NCBI GenBank assembly: GCA_023423045.1 | Contig: JAFAGA010000102.1 | Coordinates: forward strand, 1 to 64,000 | Direction: 5' to 3' | Length of the DNA: 64,000 nt | Source of the DNA: Bacillota bacterium | GTDB taxonomy: Bacteria > Bacillota > Clostridia > Lachnospirales > Lachnospiraceae | Part shown: positions 35,501 to 41,800 of the stretch, piece by piece | Numbering within the stretch: position 1 is the stretch's first letter | Layout: the number at the start of each line of letters is the position of its first letter | Program-made: the position numbers and the translations under genes | The notes under the pieces: generated by a model | The model's database searches: none | What the model saw: the letters and a program-made list of their open reading frames with translations, nothing else | Told to the model about the DNA's origin: nothing

Positions 35501-37169
35501 TGCCGGAAAAGGCGATGTTGCCGGAGAGGGTGCCGCCGTCCACATATCCCGCCACGCGCCCCAAACCGCCTGTGCCGCTGACCGAGGGGTTCAGTGCCGC
35601 GCAGTTTTTCACAATGCCGTAAACAGTCCCCGCCACGCCGCTGACAAAGTCGCCTGTGCCGCTGACCGCGCCGGTGCTGTAGCAGTTTTCTACCGTGCTA
35701 CCGCCGACAGCAGAGCCAACCACGCCGCCGACACTGCCTATGCCGCTGACCGAGCCGGTGCTGTAGCAGTTTTCTACACTGCCCTTAACATACCCCGCCA
35801 CACCGCCGACACTGTCTATACCGCTGACCGAGCCGGTGCTGTAGCAGTATTGCACACTACCGCCGCCGTAAACAGTCCCCGCCACGCCGCCTACATAGTC
35901 GCCGCTTTCAATCTCGGTATTCACCACGCCGAGGTTTTTCACTGTGCCGCCTGCGCCGATAACCCCGAACAGCCCCTGATCCTCGCTGTCGGTGCGGTCG
36001 ATGGTCAGGTTGGTAATTGTTTTGCCGCCGCCGTCGAAGCTGCCCTTGAATTGGGTGGTTTCAGTTCCGATAGGCACCCAGCCCTCGCCTTTTGTGTAAG
36101 CCGAGAGGTCAATGTCGTTCATCAGCTTCAGACTGACCCTTGCGCCCGCATTGTTGAACAAAAACAACTCCAGCCCATTTTCTCGCGCATTTACCAGCGT
36201 GGCAATTTCCGCAAGCTGCGCTGCCGTGGTAATTTCCAGCGGGCTGTCTGCCGTGCCGTCGCCTGCCATGCGCGCCATCATTCTGCCGACTGACTGCGGG
36301 ATATACACCGTGATGCGCGGATATTCCACATCGTCTGCAGCGCGATAGCCATCACCCAAGACAGCGGTGAACACATACAAGCCCTTATCCGGGGATTCCG
36401 CATCATAGTCGTGGTCTGCCTCCCAAGTCACCGGGATGTCCGCCGTTTCGTCCCCGACCGTACCGCTTGCGGTTTCCGGGAATTCCGGTGCGCTGGTGTT
36501 TTGCCAGCGAACATTCTCGGGCAACTCTTCAAAGGCTGTAACTGTGCCTATAATGGTAACCGCACCAACGGTCACGGTGATTGCCGGAACTTCCACGCCG
36601 CTGGCAAGGGTAAGTCCCTCCGGCAGATCGGGAGTGAAAATATATGTACCCGCTGCTTCACCGTCGTATTCCGGTGATGAATTCCATGTGACAGGCAAGG
36701 GGACGGTGATTTCCTTCGCACTGTCCACGGTTTTCTCCGTGGGTTCGGTTTCAAAGCTGTCCTTGGTTATTTCCGTGTCGGAGGGGGATGCGATTTCATC
36801 TCCCTCGCTGTCGCCGATTTCGGCTTCCTCTGTTTCTTCAACGTCAATCGCTGACCCGCTTACCGCATCAGCACTGTCCGGTTTCGTATCAGCTTCTCCG
36901 GAATCCAGCACCGGTTCTTCCTCCAAAGCCGCAAGCGCTAACGTTGCCGTCAGGGTATCGGGCAGTTTCAACTTTGATTCGGATGTGCCCAGCGGCACGC
37001 TTTGCGCCACAATGTCAGCGTCCAGCGCCCCAAACACGATAATCTCACCGCTTGCGCCAACGGGGAGTGTGCCTGATTCAGCCAACGCTGAGACAGGCGT
37101 CATACCCACAACCATGATAACGGATAGCATCATAGCTATGAGCTTTTGAATTGGTTTCCTTTTGCTCAT
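29562..37169 (-). CDS. Giant secreted surface protein with GLUG, MBG, SLH, wall-binding and LysM domains
   Basis: The protein has 2535 residues. A signal peptide (SKRKPIQKLIAMMLSVIMVV, cut near SALA) is followed by an acidic linker and Ig-like segments. Next come three long modules of GLUG-type beta-helix repeats (GGVAGYVKGSVENCYSTGSV and variants) each led by DIDLS...GWVPIGT..F.G.FDG. MBG/YDG-like domains and a Listeria-Bacteroides repeat (GWYTAASGGT) come after. The anchor region has three SLH domains (about 2255-2435, with FTDIAGHWAKEDIEF), a YYENGKPVTG-type wall-binding repeat and a C-terminal LysM (TYTVQKGDSFWSISRKLG). The start at 37169 has GGAGG; the 23-residue longer reading is unsupported. 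Adhesion or surface-layer function is inferred. Long antisense frames here are artefacts of its composition. Confidence 0.9.
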   Translation of the reverse strand: MSKRKPIQKLIAMMLSVIMVVGMTPVSALAESGTLPVGASGEIIVFGALDADIVAQSVPLGTSESKLKLPDTLTATLALAALEEEPVLDSGEADTKPDSADAVSGSAIDVEETEEAEIGDSEGDEIASPSDTEITKDSFETEPTEKTVDSAKEITVPLPVTWNSSPEYDGEAAGTYIFTPDLPEGLTLASGVEVPAITVTVGAVTIIGTVTAFEELPENVRWQNTSAPEFPETASGTVGDETADIPVTWEADHDYDAESPDKGLYVFTAVLGDGYRAADDVEYPRITVYIPQSVGRMMARMAGDGTADSPLEITTAAQLAEIATLVNARENGLELFLFNNAGARVSLKLMNDIDLSAYTKGEGWVPIGTETTQFKGSFDGGGKTITNLTIDRTDSEDQGLFGVIGAGGTVKNLGVVNTEIESGDYVGGVAGTVYGGGSVQYCYSTGSVSGIDSVGGVAGYVKGSVENCYSTGSVSGIGSVGGVVGSAVGGSTVENCYSTGAVSGTGDFVSGVAGTVYGIVKNCAALNPSVSGTGGLGRVAGYVDGGTLSGNIAFSGMKVTENGSAKSLVEGTDQEDGASKNAVDIKVAGFFESLFGNDTAWTYAEGKLPGFGAAVDMPLHLLDDTNPFSGGDGLSSDTAYQITTPTQLAKLAELVNAGNASYNAAHYKLMNDLDLSGYATGEGWVPIGTYSNRFTGTFDGNGNEITNLTINRDTAEYQGLFGFIGSGGVVKSLGLTGISINGKQMVGGIAGFMDTATLQNCYTMGNVTALGFVGGVVGYVDKSSTVEYCYSTCEIKSTGSSADQCLGGVASLIRMGSQMRNCYSTGDISQTSADKKGTAGGVVGSVAGGSVQDCYSTGDVSGASIAGGVAGGISSGLTLGVVKNCYSTGVVSDSYKAGGVAGQISATYGDPTVENCVALNPSVSGSGYVARVLTRYEGGGILRGNLAFDGVAVLKNTSPQSITSDANGVDGLSKTVDEINAASFWATTTGFTADWDTDVWSIEPGKLPILKGIAGQDASMPTHLLPAGASFFEGAGTSEGDPYRIKTAADLAKLAELVNAGTSPYAGQWAYYRLENDIDLSAYASGVGWMPIGNASKSFEGIFDGNNKSITGLTINRPAADYIGLFGYIGNKVQNIRIIDANVIGKNRVGGVAGYAWGATVENCAVTGSISGGENVGGSVGRASSGTLENCYSSGSVTGSGNYVGGIIGYLEYAATAVQRCYSDSRVSGNYYVGGVAGEVGASSMQNCYSTGNVKGGRYVGGVAGDVGSGGVQNCYSTGSVLGTDSEGYVGGVLGTLSSGTVKNCVALNPSINAGAYNYGRVVGNNPSGTILNSYAFSRISGTWANKGGSAKDGADVASQTLFGGSFWTTAENWNTSAWDSGVWTFAEGKLPTLTGLAGQSGDGGLYLTARDIQYAAVGAMDGLTYNGSEQIPTLTFDGETLVKDTDYTVAVADGSASDGTNAGTVTLAITGIGSFYGTKNITYTIAKKLLIITPSSGQNKKYGRIDPILTFANDGGLAPGAFTGKLSRGVGENMGTYAITLGTLSAGDNYELSLAPGTVNFTIEQARVEIIAFMENVSKTAYEMRNATTAQEVLSWAGLPSSVSVLTDGGTEMLLPITWSTSIAYNVKGTTYAVTGTLAGNGNIDANGITKSVSVTVTPVTAVNPAFGDTLAVINSDSSATVAELGATVFPTNGTITVEGESVPYTIDWNGSETLDRTGVGNTQTFTGTISYTAPPAWLTLPVDTSVSRKVTVTDKTLVTIGGITTANKTYDGTAYAPTGTVTVSGGFSVNQLESLYESTDGAGYSNSTAPTNAGAYKLTISVPESNPNYAGSAVFTFTITKREITLVADNKTVIKGGSLPELAYTVGNLASGETKADALNADPVLACPTFNGNTPGSYTITLTGGTATDNYTITNRESGILTVAEQTYTITFNPNGGSVSETSRSVTSGTAVGTLPTPTRSGSYSFDGWYTAASGGTQISASTTVSANVIYYAHWTYTGGGGSGSGGSDSSNDNSSPVIVTPPAPDKPNSPTQGEIKVPGTVDSNGNVTVNITGKAVADAFDKALAEAKKNGTEQNGITVVLHVDTVSKAGSHVTVNLPKTVQDTIIAKKIVSIIIMVDNPDIRVAIDLAAVQEINKQAKSDVNIIATRMNSDKLTGDAKKAIGNRPVFDLKVNYGNGKAVSSFGAGSVSVTIPYTLGANEKAGNVQAVYVDSKGKVHWLVNSVYDSVEKVLRFSTNHFSTYGIGYKKTNTAFTDIAGHWAKEDIEFVVSRGLFSGTSNTTFSPNTAMTRGMFVTALGRLANADVSDYAKSSFTDVKSDAYYMGYIEWASKNSIVSGAGNGKFVPEQSITREQMAVIMSNYAKAIGYTLPKVHVENTFADNGKISAYAKEAVKQMQMAGVISGKNGNLFDPQSTATRAEVSTVLRRFVELAISSDTAQGWSMNDSGKWMYYENGKPVTGKKDIDGATYTFDQYGVTADVPKNLRYSTYTVQKGDSFWSISRKLGCTMAELERLNNKSRFALIHPGDVLRVPEK

Positions 37170-37299
37170 ACCATTTCCTCCATTTCTTATCCTAAAAAAC
37201 CGTGTCCTGCAAAGAGCAGAATCGCTTATCTGCTTCATGAAAATTCAAAGCGTTCTACATATGCACTTGAATTTTGATTTGACCAGTGCTAATATAATT

Positions 37300-37336
37300 T
37301 AAGTAACCTTATTTACAAAACCAATTTAGTTACTTA
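37300..37336. promoter_or_regulatory. Inverted repeat in the divergent surface-protein/TetR region
   Basis: TAAGTAAC (37300-37307) and GTTACTTA (37329-37336) are perfect inverted arms 21 bp apart. They lie between the giant gene (start 37169, minus) and the first tetR (start 37383, plus), so they are a candidate operator for that TetR. The rest of the 213-bp gap is AT-rich with no other feature recognised. Confidence 0.55.
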
Positions 37337-37382
37337 GATTATTTTACTGTACTTTTCTTAAAAAATCAAGAAGAGAAGATGC

Positions 37383-38006
37383 GTGGAGGATAAAAAAACA
37401 GATAAGCGAAAAGCGCAGGGCGCTGAAACCAAAAGGAAGCTGGTTGAAATTGCGGATAGGCTGTTTAGGGAGCGCAGCTATTCTGACGTCAGCGTTGAGG
37501 ACATCACCCATGAGGCTGGAATTACCAAGGGTGCCTTTTATGTGCATTTTGAATCCAAGGATGCACTGATTGCTCTACTGATTGCGGAGCACGCTGCTCG
37601 CACGGATACGGATTACAAAGCCTTTTTAGAAGAGCTTCCCCCTGATATGCCTGCTTCGACAAAGCTGCTGGCTTTAACCGAAAAAATAGCCGATGTGCTG
37701 GTGGACGATATCGGCTGTGATAACATTAAAAAAATCTATCAAATTCTGTTGGCGGGAACCGTGGATACCGAAGCCGTCAAAAGCGATAGCAGAGCGCTGT
37801 ATCTGCTGTTTCACGGCATATTGGAGCAGGGAATCCAGAAGGGAGAGTTTCAAAGCGCTTTGCCTGTTGAGGTGCTGTCCCGGCACTTTATAATGGCGAT
37901 TCGAGGTATTTGCATTGGTTGGTGTATCCGGTATCCGGACGTTGATTTAAAAGCGCGGGCTCTGGAATACTGCGGAATGCTGATTCAGGGACTGCTAAAA
38001 GAATAG
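37383..38006 (+). CDS. TetR-family regulator, copy 1
   Basis: This 207-residue protein has an N-terminal TetR HTH: VEIADRLFRERSYSDVSVED then ITHEAGITKGAFYVHFESKD (about residues 22-61). A helical ligand domain follows. It starts with GTG, with only a modest GAAGAG site. It is divergent from the giant surface-protein gene and followed by a close paralog at 38180-38818 that shares most of the first 80 residues and long stretches after them. It probably represses the surface-protein promoter. The ligand is unknown. Confidence 0.88.
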   Translation: MEDKKTDKRKAQGAETKRKLVEIADRLFRERSYSDVSVEDITHEAGITKGAFYVHFESKDALIALLIAEHAARTDTDYKAFLEELPPDMPASTKLLALTEKIADVLVDDIGCDNIKKIYQILLAGTVDTEAVKSDSRALYLLFHGILEQGIQKGEFQSALPVEVLSRHFIMAIRGICIGWCIRYPDVDLKARALEYCGMLIQGLLKE

Positions 38007-38061
38007 CGGCCTTCACATTTGCGATTTTCTTTATGTGTACACTGCATAGCTGCATGCTCTC

Positions 38062-38090
38062 TTGAATTGTGGCCTGACAAATGCTATAAT
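38062..38090 (+). promoter_or_regulatory. Promoter of the second tetR
   Basis: TTGAAT (38062-38067), a 17-bp spacer and a perfect TATAAT (38085-38090) lie 90 bp upstream of the second tetR start, giving the two paralogs separate promoters. Confidence 0.75.
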
Positions 38091-38179
38091 AAATTGTATA
38101 AATCAGATTCACTGAACAAATTTATTAACCTTGAGTATAGCATTTTGAAAAATTCAAGAGGACCAAGAGGAGAAGAACC

Positions 38180-38818
38180 ATGAGACAGAAAAAACCGGAT
38201 AAAAGAAAGGTGCAGGGAGCTGAAACCAAGAAAAAACTCTATGAAATTGCGGAAAGGCTGTTTGGGGAGCGCAACTTTTCTGATGTTATGGTAGAAGATA
38301 TCACTGATGAAGCCGGAATTACAAAAGGGGCATTTTATGTGCATTTTGAATCCAAGGATGCATTGATTGCTCTGCTGATCGCGGACCACACCTCCCGCGC
38401 CGATACGAATTATAAAGCCTTTTTGGAATCGCTGCCCCCTGATATGCCCGCCCCCAACGTGCTTTTGGCCTTGACGGAACGGATAACCGAGGTGCTTGCG
38501 GGAACAATTGGCTGCGATAATATGAAGAAAGTGTATCAGATGCTACTGGAAGGAACCGTGGATACCGAAGCGGTGAAGAGTTATGGCCGTGAGTTGTATG
38601 TGTTGTTTCATGGAATACTGGAAAGAGGTATTCGTAAGGGAGAACTCAAAAGCACAATGCCCGTTGAGGCACTGGCGCGGCATTTTGTTGCAGCGTTTCG
38701 AGGAATCAGTTATGAGTGGTGCATCCGCTATCCCGACTTTGATTTGAAAGAACAGGCCGTTGAGCACGTCCGGCTACTGTTAGAGGGGATACATTCTCCC
38801 ACAAACAACAACGCCTAA
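38180..38818 (+). CDS. TetR-family regulator, copy 2
   Basis: This 212-residue protein is a tandem paralog of the preceding gene. The HTH reads YEIAERLFGERNFSDVMVED then ITDEAGITKGAFYVHFESKD. Conserved stretches run through LPPDMPA, IGCDN.KK.YQ.LL.GTVDTEAVKS and LFHGILE.GI.KGE to the C-terminus. AGAGGAG precedes the ATG. It ends convergently with the second giant surface-protein gene. Divergence in the ligand half suggests that the two respond to different signals or dimerise together. Confidence 0.88.
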   Translation: MRQKKPDKRKVQGAETKKKLYEIAERLFGERNFSDVMVEDITDEAGITKGAFYVHFESKDALIALLIADHTSRADTNYKAFLESLPPDMPAPNVLLALTERITEVLAGTIGCDNMKKVYQMLLEGTVDTEAVKSYGRELYVLFHGILERGIRKGELKSTMPVEALARHFVAAFRGISYEWCIRYPDFDLKEQAVEHVRLLLEGIHSPTNNNA

Positions 38819-38856
38819 CCCTGTTGAACCTGTACCGAAAGTAAATTATATATTGA

Positions 38857-38890
38857 AGAGAGCGCCCGCAGAGACATGCGGGCGCTCTCT
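38857..38890. terminator. Strong bidirectional terminator
   Basis: AGAGAGCGCCCGCA (38857-38870) pairs perfectly with TGCGGGCGCTCTCT (38877-38890) around a 6-nt loop. It lies between the converging second tetR and the second surface-protein gene. T-rich sequence follows on the plus side. Confidence 0.88.
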
Positions 38891-38895
38891 TGCAG

Positions 38896-41800
38896 TTATT
38901 TTGTTTTTCTCACGCCGTCCGGGCCTACCTCGTAGCCGTCTATCTTGGCATTCTTAGCAAGAGAGCCATCGGTGTTGAAGTAGTACCACTTGCTGTCGAT
39001 CTCCAGCCATTTGCCGGACACCATCAGGCCGTCCTTGGTGAAGTAGTACCGTTTGTCGCTGATGTCCAGCCAGCCTGCGGCAGCTTTGTTGCGGTCGTAG
39101 TATCTCCAGTTATCGCCGTCCTTCACCCAGCCGGTTTTCAGCGTACCGTCGGTGTCAAAGAAATACTTCACGCTGTCAATGGTCTGTGTGCCGGTGAGGG
39201 CTTTGCCATTCTTGTAGTAGAGGTACTGTCCAGCGTCGTTTTTCGCCCAGCCCTGTGCGGTGGCGGGGTCGATGGTCAGCTTGATGTAGCGGTGGAGCAT
39301 GGAGGAAACCTCCGCGCGGGTGGCGCTGGCTTTGGGATTGAACTTATTGTCCGTGCCACCCATCATAATGCCTGCCTGTTGCATAGCCGTTACTGCCATT
39401 TTGTAGGCACTGCCAATGCTGGAAGCGTCCGCATAGGTGGTGTCCTCACGGGTAACAGGCAGTTTGTAGCTGGTGGCTTTTGCGTAGTTGGTAAAGATAA
39501 CTGCAATTTCCTCACGGGTGATGGCACGGTCAGGGGCAAATTGTCCGTTACCGATGCCCTGCACAATGCTCTTACTGCGTGCCCACTCGATATAGGGGCG
39601 GAAGGTGCTGTCCGCTTTCACATCGGTGAAGCTGTTGGTAGTGTACGCTTTGATATCCACGTTTGCCAGTCTGCCGAGAGCCGTCACTAACATTCCCCGT
39701 GTCATAGCGGTGTCGGGAGCAAAGGTAGTTTCCGAGGTGCCACCCAACAGCCCCCTGCCTACTGCATAGTCGATGGACTCCTTTCCCCAATGGGTACCGA
39801 TGTCGGTAAACTTAGCACTTGGAGCGGTATATCCAACGCCGTAGACCGAGAGGTGACCGGTGGGAATTAGGATTGCTCCGGCATTGGCATCATAGGCGGA
39901 ACCCTCAATCCGAGTAGCATTGCCTTTTTCATCCGCATACACACCGCAAAGATAGCCTGTGGCTTCATTTTTACCCGGTTTGTAGGGGATGGAAATGGTT
40001 GCAATACCGCTGTTAAAAGCCGAAACCACAGTGACTTTTCCATCCTTAACATAGCTCACCGTGATGTCATACACAGGTCTTGTGCCAATGAGCCTTTTCG
40101 CCGCAACAGAGAGATTTTGTGCCGGTTTAATCGTAATGGTCACATCACCGCTGCTTTGCTTCTGGATTTCCGCCAGAGTCTTCTGATCGAAACACACCGT
40201 TACAGGGGAGCCGTTGATGGTCAGGCTGGATACCCCTGCGCTGACAAGGCTATTTAGGGAGCTTCTTGTCAGGGTTGCCGTCAGGGAGGTTGCACCCTTT
40301 GGCAGGGTGACATTCAGCTTCACGGCAATGCCGTTTGCGGTTTTCCCCTGTGCCTTGGCATCGGCTTGCGCCTTGGCGATAGCATCCGTTACGGATTTCT
40401 CCGGGATTGCCGCGCTGGCTGCGTCGTTTGCTCCCGCTGTTGCTGTGACAGAAGCTGCCGCAGTTACAGGTTGGTCGGGTGTCTTGCCGGGTGTTGCGGT
40501 GATAACCGTGGAGCTGCCGGAATCACTCGGACCGCCGTTGCCGCCTCCCGAACTGCCGCCGTTTCGGCTCCAGTTCGCCGTCACCGTTAGGTTGGAGGTC
40601 ACGTTAGTAAAGGCTTTATCCCAACCGATGAAGGTATAGCCGCTGCGAGTAACGGTAGGATATATTGCAGATCTGCCGCTTGGAATTGTCTGTGTCAGCT
40701 CGCCGCCGCCCGTGCGAGTACCTCCATTCAGGTTAAAGGTGACGGTAACGCTGGCTGTGGGAATGGGTTCAAAGATTGCCTTTACGGTTACGTCTGCCCC
40801 AGGCATAATGAGTTTGTTATTTACAATGCTCACACCACCGCTGACCACTTGCCATTCCTTAAAGCGGTGGTTGCTGTTCGGAGTAGCGGTCAGAGTGATT
40901 TCCGTACCCTGTGCCGCAGAATTTACATTGGCAGAAGCCGTTCCATTACCATCGCTTTGGACGGTGATGGCATAGTGAGAAGCTGGCAGAGCTTCATAGG
41001 TAGCCGTAGCTGTAACCGTCTGCGCGGGCATGATGAACTTTGCCATGGCATCGGTTTTTTTTGTGTCACCTTCGAAGGTTACAGCAGGGGAAATATCCCA
41101 CTCCTTAAAACGCTGTCCGGCAGGCGCGGAATTGGCGATAATGCTAACTGTCGAATCCTTTGTAAAGTTGCCGCCTCCCGTGCCGCTTTGCACGGTGACG
41201 GTGTAGGTGGTCTGAGGAGCTTTTTGCGGAGAGAATCTATACCTATAATTGTCCCAAGTGATGTTCTTGCCTGTGACAGCGCCCTCGTTTGCCATATGGT
41301 TACTTCTGGCATCAATGTTGGAATAATCTGCGTTGCCATTCAGTACAAGCCCCGTGAGCAGGTTATCGGAGCAGAGCAACTCAGTCAGTTTCGGCAGACT
41401 GCTCACATCCAGCTCCGTGAGCTTGTTCCCGGAGCAGTACAACTCAGTTAGTTCCGTCAAGCCGCTTACATCCAGCGCTGTGAGCTGGTTAGCGCGGCAG
41501 TACAGCTTAGTCAGATTCGTCAAGCCGCTCACATTCAGCGCCGTTATCTTATTCTCGTAGCAGCTCAAAGCGACCAGCTCCGCCGAGCCGCTCACATCCA
41601 GCGTAGTGAGCTTGTTCTCGTTGCAGTACAAGTTGACCAGCTTCGTCAGATTGCCCACATCCAACGCCGTGAGCTGGTTATTCGAGCAGTGAAAGACGCC
41701 CAGCTCCGTCAAACCATTCACGTTCAGCGTAGTGAGCTGATTATCGTTGCAGTACAAGTTGACCAGCTTCTTTAGGTGGCTGACATCCAGCGTCTTGAGC

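Noticed and set aside
30045..36293. Long plus-strand frames opposite the first giant gene (for example 30045-30743 and 35172-36293)
   Set aside because: They are shadows of a Gly/Thr/Ser-rich repetitive protein, with periodic composition, no ribosome sites and no domain pattern.
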